Assembly: GCA_028641055.1 (NCBI GenBank)
Contig: CM054058.1
Coordinates: forward strand, 85,075,927 to 85,139,926
Length of the DNA: 64,000 bases
Origin: Alopecurus myosuroides
Taxonomy: Eukaryota > Streptophyta > Magnoliopsida > Poales > Poaceae
Reading direction: 5' to 3'
The position numbers were made by a program, and so were the translations under genes. Shown piece after piece: positions 10,562 to 22,893 of the stretch. Numbering within the stretch: the stretch's first letter is position 1; each line of letters starts with the position of its first letter. The notes beneath the pieces were generated by a model, which worked only from the letters and a program-made list of their open reading frames with translations, made no database searches and was not told the origin of the DNA.

Positions 10562-10580
10562 GCTCCCCGGCAACGGTGCC
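10562..10580 (-). promoter_or_regulatory. Primer-binding site of the Athila-type element
   Basis: On the minus strand GGCACCGTTGCCGGGGAGC follows the LTR end after a 7-nt spacer (CTTTTCT). TGGCGCCGTTGCCGGGGA is the Asp-tRNA-type site typical of Athila; one base differs here. Confidence 0.85.
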
Positions 10581-10587
10581 AGAAAAG

Positions 10588-12123
10588 TGTCTTGATGGCT
10601 CCCAAGTGCAGGAGATCAATTGTAGTCCTTTTCAAATTAGAAAGGTTGTTGAACCCACGAGGAGCAGAAGGAACTGGTAAGTAGAATAGCAAAGGAATAA
10701 TAAAAGCAACATGTGTTTTTGTGTTTTAAATGTGTAGTGAAAGTAATGTAAAATGCGGAAAGTAAATTGCAGCAAATAGTAGGTCTCAATGAGAGACAAA
10801 GCCCAATCCTCTAATGCGCAAGAGGACAAGCTCAACTGTGTGTTTGTGTCTTATATGTGGAAAACGTTCCCGAGGGCTGCACGGATTTAGCTGGCATAGT
10901 GATTCATTGCATAACATTTTTGTATATCCTGTCTAGTTTTAATCTTCTTCGGACGGAGCCACAAATAGAAATAGCTAAATAAATGAACTATCACCCCTTA
11001 TGATGGATCACGTGGCCAATTAAATGACAGCACGAGAATTATTAAGACATGATGTCCCACCATAGCCTTATGCTCTAAGGTCCCCGATACAAGTACCCTC
11101 ATAATGCAATTCAACGCCTCTGTCTCAAGTTCCTATCACCTAAAGACATCATCACGTCACTACACTGCGGTGTTCTCCTATGAGCCCATGTAGGTGAAGT
11201 GTTGTACAGTCGACGTTCGTACAACACCATCATAGAATCACATAAAAGATAAATACTAGACCAAATAACAACTCATCTCATGTAACAAATCATTGCCAAT
11301 TCATCCTATGCCCTCAGGAACATGCGGGAACTACTCACAACGTGCAAACATGATCATGTATGGTGACATATGTGGTACAACACAATCTGAAACAATGGAT
11401 CCACCACCAAATAATGACAAGTACTCAATCCCAAACATGCAACGGAGTACAATAACACGTATCTAGGGTGTAGCAATGATCAAACTATGAGGGGAACGGA
11501 GTGGATCACGGTGATGGTGATGGTGGAGATGCAGGTGCTGGTGAGGATGGTGACGGAGATGCCTCCTCCCACGCCAAGGAGGAGATGGGGATGAAGATGG
11601 GGATGATTTCCCCCTTCTCCGGAGCTCCGGAGCAGCAAGATCTATCTCCCCCGCGGAGAGTTTCGAGAGTTTCGCCGCCCTGGCGGCTCCGTCTCGTCTC
11701 GGGAAAATTAGGGTGTTCGTTTTCGGGGAAGACGGAGTCGTCAGCAAAAAGACCTCGGGGAGGAGGTGTTGTGGGCCCATTTGGGGGCCCCACACGCGGC
11801 CAGGGAATCTGGCCGCGTGGGCTAACCCCTTTTGGGCCTCCTGGCCCTCCTCCTTTGTGTCTTGTGCCCACGGCCTTTCTCCCGAAGAAAAACTGACAGG
11901 GTTTCTTTCCTTTCGCAATTTGGATACATGTAGCTCCTGAAACATCAAAAACATGAAAACAAGTGTTTTCTGACACCCAGAAATTAAATACCAAAAATAG
12001 GGACTTTGTAGGAAAGTCCCATAAAATCATCTAAAACATGCAAAACAATGACATAACATTGATAAAACATCCCAATAATTCCTATATGGAGGGTATAAAT
12101 GATGATATAAAATGCACGTATCA
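10588..12123 (-). repeat. 5' LTR of the Athila/Sabrina-like element
   Basis: On the minus strand it starts TGATACGTGCATTTTATATC (12123) and ends CATCAAGACA (10588), 1536 bp. The start and following text resemble Sabrina/WHAM-group LTRs of Triticeae. The left edge is set by the primer site. The right edge is exact because the CACTA transposase frame (MDGHS...) resumes at 12124. Open frames near 11463-12030 are by-products of GC-rich LTR sequence. Confidence 0.88.
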
Positions 12124-14008
12124 GTTCCTCGATATAAGGAGTCACCAATGTGGACATTTCTAGAACTGTGTAGTGTGCTTTAGTGAAAGAATGTCCATCC
12201 ATAATAACTTTGCTTTCCTTCCTAGCGTGCCTTTTCCACTCATTCTTCCCCCATGCCGCGATTCGGGAACACCAATCGACTTAAGGTCTGGAAGAAAGTC
12301 AACACAAAACTCAATTACCTCCTCTGTTCCATAACCCTTGAAGATGCTTCCTTCTTTCCTAGAACGGTTGTGAACATATCTTTAAGACTCCCATTAACCT
12401 CTCAAAGGGGAACATATTGTATAGAAATACAGGACCGAGAAGGGTAATCTCCTTGACTAGGTGAACTAGGAGGTGTGTCATAATATTGAAGAAGGATGGT
12501 GGGTACACCAACTCGAAGCTGACAAGACACTGGACCACATATATCTGTAACACTGATAGACTTTTTGGATTGATTACCTTCTAAGAAATTGCATTGAGGA
12601 ATGCGCATAACTTCACAATAGGTAGTCGAACATTTTCTGGTAGAATCCCCCTCAACGCAATCGGAAGCAATTGTGTCATCAGCACGTGGCAGTCATGAGA
12701 CTTCAGGTTTTGGACTTTTTTCTCCGCCACATTTATTATTCTCTTTATATTCGATGAGAAGCCAGACGGGACCTTGATACTACTTAGTGCTTCAAAAAAT
12801 ATTTTCTTCTCTTCCTTGGTAAGAGCGTAGATGGCAGGACCACCTTGAAACTGCTCAGGATTCTTGTCGTCTCGTCCTTTCGTGTGTTGCTGGTCCTGCC
12901 GTGCTTCATATGTATCTTTTGACATCCCATAGAAGGCAAAGAAGCCTAGCGGATTCACGCAGAGATTCTTCGTCAGGTGCATCACGTCGATCGCAGAGCG
13001 GACATCTAAGATTTTCCAATAGGGTAGATCTGAAAATATAGATTTCTTCTTCCACATGGGTGTGTGTCCGTCAGCATCATTCGGAACAGCTTGTCTGCCC
13101 GAACCCTTTGCAAAGATTACTTTCAAATCCTTCACCATATCAAATACATCATCATCGGGTCGGAGGATAGGCGTCTCCCGGGTATTTGTCTCACCATTGA
13201 AATGCTTGCCAGCTTTTCTTAAGGGGTGCTTGCACGGAAGAAAACGACGATACCCGAGGTACACAACCTTCTTACATTTATCCAGATATACACTTTAGGT
13301 GTCATCTAAACATTATGTGCATGCATTGTATCACTTGTTTATATGTCCAGAAATGTTACTAAGAGCAGGCCAATCATTGATGTTACGAACAACAGTGCTC
13401 GTAGGTTATATTATTTTGTCCGTGCTCGTCCTACACATGTACACCTTCTTCACCCTACAACTGTAAAAGTCCATCGACTAATGGCCTTAAGTACACATCA
13501 ATGTCGTTGCCCGGTTGTCTCGGGCCTTGGATCAGCACTGGCATCATAATGAACTTCCTCTTCATGCATAATCAAGGAGGAAGGTTATAGATACATAGAG
13601 TTACAGGCTAGGTGCTATGATTGCAGCTCTGCTCACTAAATGGATTCATGATATCTGTACTTAGACCAAACCATAAGTTCGCGTCACCTGCAAAGCGTGG
13701 GAACTTTCTCTCGATTTTTCTCCACTGCGACCCATCAGCGGGGTGTCTCAACGTCTCGTGTTCCTTACGATTTTCCATGTGCCATCGCAAAAGTTTTGCA
13801 TGCTCTTTGTTTCTGAACAAACGTTTCAACCGTGGTATTATAGGAGCATCCTACATCACCTTTGCATGAACCCTCTTCCTGGGGTGCTCACCCTCAACAT
13901 CGACAGGGTTTTCTGGTCTGATCTTATACCGCAATACAGTGCATACCGAGCATTGTTCCAAATTCTCGTACTTCTCACCGCATTAGAGGATGCAGTCATT
14001 AATGCAGG
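12124..14008 (-). pseudogene. CACTA TNP2-like transposase, C-terminal two thirds
   Basis: Read right to left: INDCIL and KYENLEQC (~13960-14005), HPRKRVHAKV (~13860-13890), LKRLFRNKEHAKLLRWH and LRHPADGSQW (~13720-13829), STDIMNPFSEQS (~13620-13660), degraded YNLPPWLCMKRK and QPGNDIDVYLRPL (~13490-13600), then an open frame 13264-12581 with DVMHLTKNLCVN and EEKKIFFEALSSIKVPSGF, SFFNIMTHLLVHL and FPFERLMGVLK (~12380-12520), and MDGHSFTKAHYTVLEMSTL (12202-12140). This is the TNP2 order of En/Spm (CACTA) elements, which make the transposase that excises the element. Multiple stops and frameshifts break it. It is continuous with 31558-32222 across the Gypsy D insertion. Confidence 0.92.
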
Positions 14009-14484
14009 TGACGAAGGGATGGACCCTGGACCTGTCGAGTAAGGATACCCGGTCCAAGGCCCAGGACTTGAGCCCAAGAGGATATGCCTTATACTATTCT
14101 AGAAGGCCTAGTTGGGGCCCACCCGTAATGCCTTGCGGGTCAAGTTAGGAAACTTCTAACCAACTTTAGGTTAGAGTTCGAGTCCTCCCCGGGTACGGTT
14201 TGAGATCTGGCCACCTATATAAGGCCAGAAGAACCACCAGGAGAGGACAAGCAATATCGCATCATCAAGCCTTGAGATCGAGATCATACTCTCGACTTGA
14301 GCAACCCCCTCCCCCCATTGTAATCGATCTATTCATGAATACAGATCGACAGAAGCAGGAGTAGGGGTTTAACCTCTACGAGGGCCCCGAACCTGGGTAA
14401 ATCGTGCCCCCTGTTTAGCCGACGATTGTAACTAGCTCCCACAGATTCTCCTAATCGAAACCCTATGGGTTCACCCGAGGGACA
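14009..14484 (+). repeat. 5' LTR of Gypsy D
   Basis: Starts TGACGAAGGGATGGACCCTG, ends TTCACCCGAGGGACA, 476 bp. It aligns through its length with 31062-31530; substitutions such as AAGGCCCAGG versus AAGTCCGTGG show appreciable age. Confidence 0.92.
14215..14224 (+). promoter_or_regulatory. TATA box of Gypsy D 5' LTR
   Basis: CTATATAAGG, repeated at the same place in the 3' LTR (about 31268-31277). It would start the genomic RNA within the LTR. Confidence 0.7.
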
Positions 14485-14485
14485 A

Positions 14486-14504
14486 TTGGCGCCGTCTGTG
14501 GGAA
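14486..14504 (+). promoter_or_regulatory. Primer-binding site of Gypsy D
   Basis: TTGGCGCCGTCTGTGGGAA one base after the LTR, the form common in RIRE2-like/Tat Gypsy elements of grasses. Confidence 0.88.
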
Positions 14505-14639
14505 CGGCGGGCGCTGGATTTCCGGTATCTTTGGCCTCATCAACGACCAACTCACGTTGGAACCCCACGACTTCGACTCCGACCAATCCGATCTGAATCG
14601 GATCAATCATCGTCACCCCTCACTCGCCGGAATCATGCC

Positions 14640-16696
14640 TGGTATTTAGCGATCTGGAGAAGAGCATCACCCTGACGTTCGGAAGCTTCAAGTTCTACAC
14701 CAACAAGGACGGAATCCTTCACTTCCCCGAAGGATCGGGATCTGAATCGATCTCTAGCCCAGGGGCTGTCGATTCGCGACCCTGCCGCACAGATCGCAAC
14801 TTAGTAAAAAGAGGCGAATCTATCCGCCTCAACACCAATAACTTCCATACCCTCTCCACAGAGGAACCTTCTCGGATCAGGAAAGCCTTCCAAGCTACGC
14901 CTAGGACCCGCGAGCCATATCTGCCTCAGGTCTGCATGGCAGGATCAGGAGATCCACCCGAAAAAACTGAGCACATCGCAAGGGAACGCGCTGAGATCGG
15001 CGTCTCGCGAGACGCTTGGGTCCAAGCAAAGGAAGCTAACCGCACGAGCAAACCAACTATAGTAGGAGCTCCTCACAAAGAGATGACCGCCTACCACTAT
15101 CATCTAGTGAGAGTGGCTACTGCAATCAAAGAAGCTCGTGCGGATCTAGCCGAGCGGAGGAGATAGGCGGACGCGTCGAGCCATTGCCGGGTCGCGCTGT
15201 CCTTAACACCCTCCATCGGGAATTGTCCCGCAAGGAAAGGATACGCCTCAAGAACCGCAACCATGGATAACGAGTCCCTAACCAGAATCAGCAAGTCACT
15301 CGGACCTTCCCTTATGCGCGTCGACGAGGACGGAAACGTCCATCCGAAAACTCCCGCCGCTGCGGTCCTGGCTGCAGCCAACTACTTGCAGATAAATCAA
15401 CCAGGGGAAAACGACCCCCGAGCAGAGCAGTACAGGCAAGTTCAGAAGGGATTGGGCATGGCAGCCGAAAAGCTCGTCTCCTACGATCGCAGGAAAGCAG
15501 CTGCACAGATGGAAAAGGAAGCATCCCGCAGGTGTAGGAGTACTTCGCCCAGGAGGGAAAAATCACCTCGTCGTGGCCGAGGAAAGGAAGCCCGGCGACG
15601 TGGTGATAGCCCGAGTAGCGGAGAAGGTAGCCCGAGGAATCGAAACCGCGGCTCGCGACATCATAGCAGCAGCTCGCGAAATCGCCGCAAGGAGCCAAGG
15701 AAGGAAGCTGATCGTGATCAGCCAGGATACAACGCGCGATCAGATATCGCGCAAAATAAAGTGGACAAGGCCAGAGCAACGAGGAACTGCGCACATTCCC
15801 CATCCACCTCTTCTGATGATGAGACCTGCGGCGCGCTATGCTTCGCTCGCAGCATTCGCGAGGCGCCTCTACCCAAAAGGTTCAAACTTAGCACGGAACG
15901 AACAAAATACGATGGTTCACTCGAACCTTCGTCATGGCTGTCAGATTACCTCACGGCAGTAAAATGCCAAAGTGGGAACAAGAACACAGCTATGCAGTAC
16001 CTCAACCTACACCTTGTAGGAGCAGCACGCAGTTGGCTTGAGGCAAGACCAAAGTCCTGCTACGGGTCATGGGACGATCTACACTTCGACTTCTGCAAAA
16101 ACTTCCAAGCAACGTACAAAAGACAGGCGACCATCGAGGAACTGCGAGCCTGCAAGCAAAAGAGTGGCAAGTCCACTCGCGAATATATCCAGCGATGGAC
16201 CACACTTAGGAACACAACAAGAAACATATCAGAGGAAGTAGCAGTCGAGGCTTTCGCGAAGAGCGCTCGACGAACTGCTTTCAGAGAAGAACTGGGACGG
16301 GCTGCGCCCAAAACTATTGGAGAGCTAATGATCATAGCCGATAGATGGGCTAACGGAGAAGACTCGATGCGCAACGAGAGGGCATCCTCACCCGCACCCG
16401 AAGACGATCGCCATGGTCGAAAGAAGAGAAGTAAGTATTACGATCACGACGACCGAGAAGAACTAGTGGCGGCAGAATTCACGCGAAATCGCGACAGTGG
16501 ACGCCGTGGAAATCGCGAATGGAAACCAAAGGCAGAGGATAAGACTCCCGAGGAGGACCTCGACGGATACTGCACGCTAAATCTATTTACAGATAAGTGC
16601 ACAGGAAAAACTAAGGCAACACACCTTCTCAAGGATTGTCAAAAGTTCCTCAACGTACACGAGGCCTTTTTCGAAAAAAAGCAGAACAACAGTTAG
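14640..16696 (+). pseudogene. Gypsy D gag with one in-frame stop
   Basis: A continuous frame from about 14640 (SDLEKSITLTFGSFKFY) reaches a TAG at 15164-15166 and continues in the same frame to 16696. The open part from ATG 15263 is 477 codons. Residues about 85-160 are Arg/Ser-rich (RRCRSTSPRREKSPRRGRGK), as in RNA-binding regions. The capsid domain follows: FKLSTERTKYDGSLEPSSWL, LNLHLVGAARSWLEARP, YKRQATIEELRACKQKSGKS and TREYIQRWTTLRN. The end (HLLKDCQKFL) has a partial zinc-knuckle-like remnant. The first ATG near 14634 (MPGI) is followed by a stop one frame off, so the true start is uncertain. Confidence 0.85.
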
Positions 16697-17650
16697 TCAA
16701 GGCTACCCGCAGCTTCCAGGAGGAGGATACCAAGGATTCCAACCGCCACAACCCCTGCCTCCACCAGGAAACCAAAACACGGTGCTAGCCGCACTACCTG
16801 CGCCGCCCGTCGCCAACGCGGGAGGCAACGCATACCCAAACCCCGCGGGACTTTTGGGGATGATACAAAAGGTCTGCCCATCCCGCAGGGTCCAGAAGAC
16901 AAACACACGACAATTATGCATAGCTGTGCAAACCCCACCGGCAAGGCCCGAGTACCTGAAGATGGCAGATCAACCGATAACTTTTTCCAAGGAAGACCAC
17001 CCCCACGAGTCTATCGACCAGGACACGCTGCACTGGTAATCCAAGCGCAAATTGGCAATTACGAACTGGCTCGTGTATTCATGGACGGGGGCAGCGGCAT
17101 CAACATCATCTACGTGGACACACTCCGCCGGATGAACAGGAACGTGGACAGACTCGCAGAATCAGAGACATCCTTCCACAGGATCGTTCCAGGAAAGGCG
17201 ATCCGCCCATCCGGAACAATTATTCTGGAGGTGGTATTAGGCAACCGAAGCAATGAAAGGAGAGAATTCCTCGACTTCGAAGTAGTCGACTGGCCTTCAC
17301 AGTACCACGCCATTCTTGGTCGGACAATGTTCGCAAGATTCATGGAAGTACCACACTATGCATATTTGAAGCTCAAGTTACCCAGAGAATATGGCACAAT
17401 TACCATCGACGGCGATTTCCAGAAATCCAACAAGTGCGACATCGAGTTCAACGAGATCGCCAAATCTTTCGGGACGCTGGAGGAACTAGAGGAGATAGCA
17501 AAAACCACGGACCACTCCGTGATGCCCCTCACGAAGAAGAACGCCCCAAAACTGGAGTTCAGTGCAAACAGCGACACTCGCAAACACCAAGTGCACCCGA
17601 CAGAATCTGCGAAGACGGCGATGGTTTCCACCACCCTCTCACCAGCATAG
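16697..17650 (+). pseudogene. Gypsy D protease region
   Basis: A Pro/Gly-rich linker (LPGGGYQGFQPPQP) precedes the frame 16916-17650. Motifs are GHAALVIQAQIGNYELARVF then MDGGSGINIIYVDTLRRM, where DGGSGINI is the Tat-type active-site region, and WPSQYHAILGRTMFARFMEV with GR as the protease end. ITFSKEDHPHE (about 16978) lies in a different frame, so a frameshift near 17000 separates gag from protease. The frame ends with TAG at 17648, shortly before RT. The aspartic protease would cleave the polyprotein. Confidence 0.85.
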
Positions 17651-18118
17651 GAAAGCGCGCTCGTCGAAATCCTCCGTGAGTACTGGGAAATTTTCGCCTG
17701 GCAGCCTTCAGATATGCCAGGAATACCCAGGGAGTTTGCCGAGCACTCACTCGAAGTCTACAAAGACGCCAAACCTATCAAGCAGACCACCCGATGGTTC
17801 TCCGAGCCCAAGCATAAAGCGCTTGGAGAAGAAGTAAACAGACTACTCGCAGTGAAATTCATCAGGGAGATAAAAATATCCACTTGGTTAGCAAACCCAG
17901 TGCTGGTCCCGAAGAAGAATACTGACATCCTTCGTGTGTGCATCGACTATACGTCGCTGAACAAACACTGCCCCAAGGATAACTTCCCCCTCCCACGGAT
18001 CGACCAGATTGTTGATTCCACTGCGGGCTGCCAACGCCTCTCCTTGCTAGATGGCTACTCGGGATATAACCAGATCAGGATGAAAAAGGAAGACGAGGAA
18101 AAGACAGCATTTATTACA
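17651..18118 (+). pseudogene. Gypsy D reverse transcriptase, truncated
   Basis: ALVEILREYWEIFAWQPSDM and PGIPREFAEHSLEV begin RT, followed by PIKQTTRWFSEPKHKALGEE, NPVLVPKKNTDILRVCIDYT and SLLDGYSGYNQIRMKKEDE. RT-like reading ends at EEKTAFIT (about 18118). The catalytic YxDD, RNase H and integrase are absent; the next bases belong to the antisense ORF. This is a deletion junction, and the element cannot replicate by itself. Confidence 0.9.
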
Positions 18119-18346
18119 AAGCATATCCTTGGAAACAGCTGCCAACTCTTCCATCACAAACTGTTCACGTTCAGCCACAAATTTCTGCTTAGACTTGGCC
18201 ACATCAGTCACTCCACGCAAAGCTTTAAACTTGCGTTCGCCATCCGTAACACGATCACGAAGAGAAGCAAAGGTACTAGCAGCGGCAACAAGGGGATCCA
18301 ATCGTACAGCAGATCCACTCGAAGACTCCACGGCAACACCTATTAC
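18119..18346 (-). pseudogene. Distal exon of the Gypsy D antisense ORF
   Basis: On the minus strand CTTCCTCCAG is a good acceptor; the exon starts at 18346 and encodes AVESSSGSAVRLDPLVAAAS, then FASLRDRVTDGERKFKALRG and SKQKFVAEREQFVMEELAAV. The charged heptad character suggests a coiled coil, as in the antisense exons at 26900-28364. It is cut at the RT deletion junction. Membership in the same antisense gene is inferred from strand, splice signals and position. Confidence 0.5.
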
Positions 18347-18419
18347 CTGGAGGAAGATAAGACAAGTTAAGGAAAAATCCAAGATACCCCACTCAAAACA
18401 TAAACCGCCTATTCGACAG

Positions 18420-18446
18420 GTGCTCGGGGGCTACTCCCATCGGGAG
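18420..18446 (+). repeat. Copy of the CTCGGGGGCTACTCCCATCGGGAG motif
   Basis: GCTCGGGGGCTACTCCCATC plus GGGAG, nearly the same as copies at 27931 and 28041 and related to the polypurine tract at 31050-31061. It contains the small inverted repeat CTCCCATCGGGAG. Confidence 0.8.
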
Positions 18447-18515
18447 GAACTCATAACAATCAATCGAAAGAAATCACATCCTAGATATCAAAAGAACATT
18501 TCGATTGAAGGCAGA

Positions 18516-21500
18516 TGTAACGCCCCGGGATCGGGCACTATGCAGATTTCAGCATTTCCGCCAAAATCCACATAATAACCGATTCCAGGTTGCCACTTGT
18601 GATAACATTACAACAGTTCACGAATATTCCGCAACAACAACAGAAGAGATATATACAAGACGACTCAAACGAGTCAAGAATACAACTGATACAATACAAA
18701 GATCCAAATAACAGCGGAAGAAACAACATAGTGTCCGACTACGGACAAGATACAAATTGGACTAAGAGTCCTGAAGATAACCGATGGCGTCCAATCCCTG
18801 CCCAGGCCAAGCCGGAGGGATTCCCAAGCTAACGTCGTCAGACTTCAAACCTGTTGACTGCAATGTGGAATATGCAGCCACGAAATGGATTCGTGGGTCA
18901 GTACTATTAAGTACTGGCAAGTCATACTCACAAGATACCAGCGTAACCAATCATCACAAGATACAAATACTTTGGGTACAACGAAAAGGAAGGGATTATT
19001 GCAAAGAAGCGGCAGCGGGCATCACTAACAACTAGAGAGACGCGCTACAACTTCCGGCTAAAAGAAAGGGATAAGATAGCGTGACAAAGCCAACTATAAC
19101 TACTCACCAAACAATACCCATCCATTGTTACCCCCTACTAAGGAAGCAACCCAAGGAAACTCACACTGTTGATTAATGAGGTTTCAGGTTATTGTGACAA
19201 TATGCCTATTACTAGTCAAGTTATTATTAATTAGGTGTAAGTTGTCTGAGTACTTGTTACCCAGCACTTTCACCAAGTCGCCACATAACCGCGGACAACA
19301 CGGCTTCTCGAGAAGATTCATCCCTACAGGGTGCGCTACAGTACCCGTACACACTCAAGCCACCAACTAAAACTCGGGTTGGCTCGACACGACTCAAACC
19401 GTCTCTACAACCCATCCTAGGAGCCACGGAGCTATAAGGTCCCGGCCAGTCCGACCTAACCTAAGCGCAAGGGTGAAAACCACACCCCCCGGCACCACAG
19501 GCCTCGCCCTATATGCATCATCATCATAACCATCATAATCATCATCAACCATGGGGGCGCCTCCCATTATGCATATGCGCAAATGGAACGCCCGAACTAA
19601 GTGTGGCTCTTCGGACAAGCTGCAGATCAGGCCCAAGTCGAGGGGGGTCCCATACTACCTCCCGGATGCGGTTAGCGCGCTCATCATGGATCAATGGACA
19701 AGACCCTTTTCCTAGTTTCGACACCAGCAGGCTCCAAAACCACGCCGGGCCTCCTGCCGGTGCCTTATCATCAAATTATTATTACCCCAAACATTAACAT
19801 GTTGTTGATTTAATTGAAACCCAACTAACAACTAAATAGGTGATATGAAAAAGGACAACAAGACTTGAGCGCAAACAACACTAAGCATGCAACTACGACA
19901 CGAGGGCCAACAAGGTAAACAAGCAACAGTTGATAGGAAGTGGAAGGAAGGCTATATCATGGCTGCAAGGTAAACATATGATAGGATCGAGACACAAGCA
20001 TCGAATCATAAGGCTAGCAGATTAGACAACGGAAAGAATCGGTAACAAGTGAGGAAAGGCAACATAGGTAGCAAGTGAGTATACTTGGCTGGAATCCAGC
20101 AAGTAGAGTTACATCCGAAGAACTTGTCGTTGCTCACATCATCTCAACGTCCTATCCGCGAAGAAGCAACGAACTAGAACAAACACCGGATGCAACAATT
20201 AGTACTACGGCAAAAGATCCAGCATGATCCTATTTTATATGCATGACAAGTTAAAGGGTGCATCAAAATAAACTAAAGGACACAAGGAACAATTTAAATG
20301 GGCCCATATGCAATTTGAATTGCATTTGGAAAATCCCATATGCATTAATAGTTGATTAATTGAACTACAAATAAACATTGAGTTAAAGTGGATTAAATGC
20401 AACATAATTCAGAAAACAGAAGGTAAACAACATTAGCTTCAATTTGATACCTCATTTGCCAAATTTGGAATTTTAAATATTTAATTATGAATTTTTGCAA
20501 TTTAAAATGTTTAATTAAAGCATTGAATTATTGCACCACTTGTAATTAGGAAAAACAGTAAACAAATTGTATTGAAAAGGTTGAAAACATGTAGCAAATG
20601 TTTCACCGAACATTTTGAGCTATTAAACATAATTTTTGGATCATTATTGAATTTATTATGCATTTTTCCATAAGCATTTTTATTCTGCCCCTTTTAGTAA
20701 ACAGAAGGAAACATGTTCAAATTTAATTCAATTGTGACCAAATAAAATACCACTGTGTAGAGTTTGTTAAGACAAAATTTTAGAGCCCAAGTTTGCTCAA
20801 TTTGGGTGAACAGAACTCAAGTTATGAATTTCCAAAGTTTCAAATTTTAATAGTCATTTCTGTATTTAATTATTTAGTGCAAAATTTATTACAGAAACAT
20901 GTTGCTACTTTGTTACTAACAGAAAGAGAACAAGATTCTGAATCCATAGAAATTTGAATCATTGAAATTGGAGCATTTTTCAATTTGTTATTGATTTTAC
21001 AATTAAACATTTGAATCTGTTTTCTTCCATTTCTTTTATTTTGCAGAAAACAGCCAAAATGTTTTCTACTCGAGGCTGGCCAAGCCCGTGCTACTGACCC
21101 GCGGGGCCAGGGCCACGTAGGCACCTAGGACCAATGACAGGTGGGGATAGGCTGAGGGGATTAAATCCCAAAAAAAGATTTGGGAAAACAGCCTCCGTGA
21201 GGGATCGAACCCGGGACCTCGGGCTCGCACACGCGCAGATCGAGCCACTGGGCAGCGGCTGCGTTTGGTGACAGATCTGGTGTGCGTGCGGTTTTAAGGT
21301 GGGCCGGTGGTGTTAACTGAACCCAAAAGGTTCAGACTTGCTCGTGTCTGACAGGGAACGGCGACGAGGCAGCTGCGGTGGCGCTGCACGAAGGCAGTCG
21401 CCCAGCGCAAGGAAGATCGAAGGGGAAGGGGTCCAGGAGGTCAGGGTTCTCACCTCCCTTGCGTAGAGATAGCAGATGGTGACAGAGGCAAGACGGGGCG

Positions 21501-22439
21501 TGTTCTGCTGGAGACGAAGAAGACGGTGCACGGCAGAGAGTTTCACCGGAGAACGCGGACGCGCAGCGCCTCCCTAGCGCGGCTCCGGCTCCGATCTCCC
21601 GTGACGACGAAGGTGGATGCGTGGGGAACCCATTCCCCGCCTCGGTACCGCTCGAGGCAGCCCAGGGAGACGACGGCGTCGGCGATTTTGACGGTGTTGG
21701 CTATTGCTGTTGGGTTCAGAAATTTTCAGAGATGGGAGGAGGAAGAAAGGAGAGGGGAAAAGCAGCGGCGGCGGCAGGGAGGAAGAAGAAGATGGAGGCT
21801 AGGGTTGAGGATCCAGGAGGAGGGTTTTATGGAGGAGGGGAGCAGGTAGGAGGGGGTGGTGGTGCTCTGCTTTTGGTGAAAACGACAGGCACGTCCTCCT
21901 CGTGCCTGTCCGTACGAGGAAGAAGGGAAGGTGGGCTGAGGGGGAGATGGGTGGGCTGCATCGCTGGGGTGGTAGGTGGGCCTAAACAGGCCTGCCTCCC
22001 CTAGCTGGTGTGTTTTCCATTTTTTTTTTGATTTCTCTTTTTTTTTGTAGAAAGGGTAGAAGAGAGAATTAGAAGGTTTTATGGTTTTATAAAAATTTTG
22101 AAAACAATTTTATTGCATTGAGCATATTGAATGCCCAAGTGCACCAAGTTTTGTTTTACCAAAATTCAAATTTTTTGTTAAACTTTGAATTTGAACTTGA
22201 AATTCAAAATAGGGTTTTAGTAAAAAGGGATTTTTATAATCCAAACCATTTTTTAAATTCCAATTCAATTTGTATTGCAACAGATTGAGTTTGAAACAAG
22301 GGTGAACTTTTGAATTTCTAAAGTTGGTTTGAAATTTGAATTTGTTTGAAAGCAAGTGAAATGCATATGATGTATGATGCCATGTGATGCAAAAGAAAAA
22401 CAACAAGCAATTCTAATGGGAAAAACCCCGGGTGTTACA
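18516..22439 (-). repeat. 3' LTR of the large-LTR element
   Basis: On the minus strand it starts TGTAACACCCGGGG (22439) and ends CCCCGGGGCGTTACA (18516), 3924 bp. Its ends form an imperfect inverted repeat. No convincing ORF; short frames are not coding. It contains an AT-rich middle (20240-21060) and a GC-rich part with GA-rich sequence (21350-22000). Confidence 0.93.
21196..21256 (-). other. tRNA-like module in LTR (B-box and A-box-like)
   Basis: On the minus strand GCCCAGTGGCTC (A-box-like, about 21244-21255) is followed about 30 nt later by CCCGGGTTCGATCCC (21201-21215), which matches the B-box GGTTCGANNCC. No complete cloverleaf can be drawn, so this is not called a tRNA gene. Confidence 0.4.
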
Positions 22440-22893
22440 GCCGACACCACTAACAAGGGATTGCGCCCTCGCAATCCACCCAAGGCAAGGGGAAGAGAGG
22501 TGTCAACTACGGAGTCTTCGGTCTCCTTGTTGATCTTCTCGACACCACTAACAAGAGATTCTTGCTCGGATTGATGACGATGTTCTTCCACCAGGAATCT
22601 TCCGATGATCGAACCTATTAGGTTAAAGGCTCAGAAAACGTCCAACCCACGTAGGATCCTAAAACTTTGAAAGATAGATAAGAGGGGATACTCCAAAACA
22701 AATAAGGTAAGAGGAGAAGTAGAATAGAGGAAAGGAGAAAACAAGAATCCTATTGGGATGTTTCCAAAATAGTTTAGCAGAAATAGTTTTTGACACTCTA
22801 GAAACAACGATCGTTAGCGAGGTTATCCTACAGGCTTTGCGGACCCATTGCTTTGATAACCATTCGTATCGAAACAACTTTGGGAATCGGAAA
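22440..22893 (-). other. Internal domain of the large-LTR element, non-coding
   Basis: 454 bp without a plausible ORF. It contains a repeated GACACCACTAACAAG (22443 and 22550). No obvious polypurine tract precedes the 3' LTR. It may hold the packaging signal, which is inference. Confidence 0.6.

Noticed and set aside
11463..12030. Overlapping 131-174-codon frames on both strands
   Set aside because: They lie wholly in the Athila/Sabrina-like LTR, are low-complexity (His, Pro, Gly runs) and have no domain.
18047..18382. Stand-alone 111-codon gene on the minus strand
   Set aside because: It starts in intron sequence and runs into the reverse of RT. Only 18346-18119 has coding character, best read as one antisense exon.
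21526..22004. Arg/Gly-rich ORFs of 107-127 codons, repeated at 25927-26432
   Set aside because: They lie in the GC-rich part of the large LTR, on the strand opposite to the element, and differ in length between the two LTR copies. They are open by composition only.
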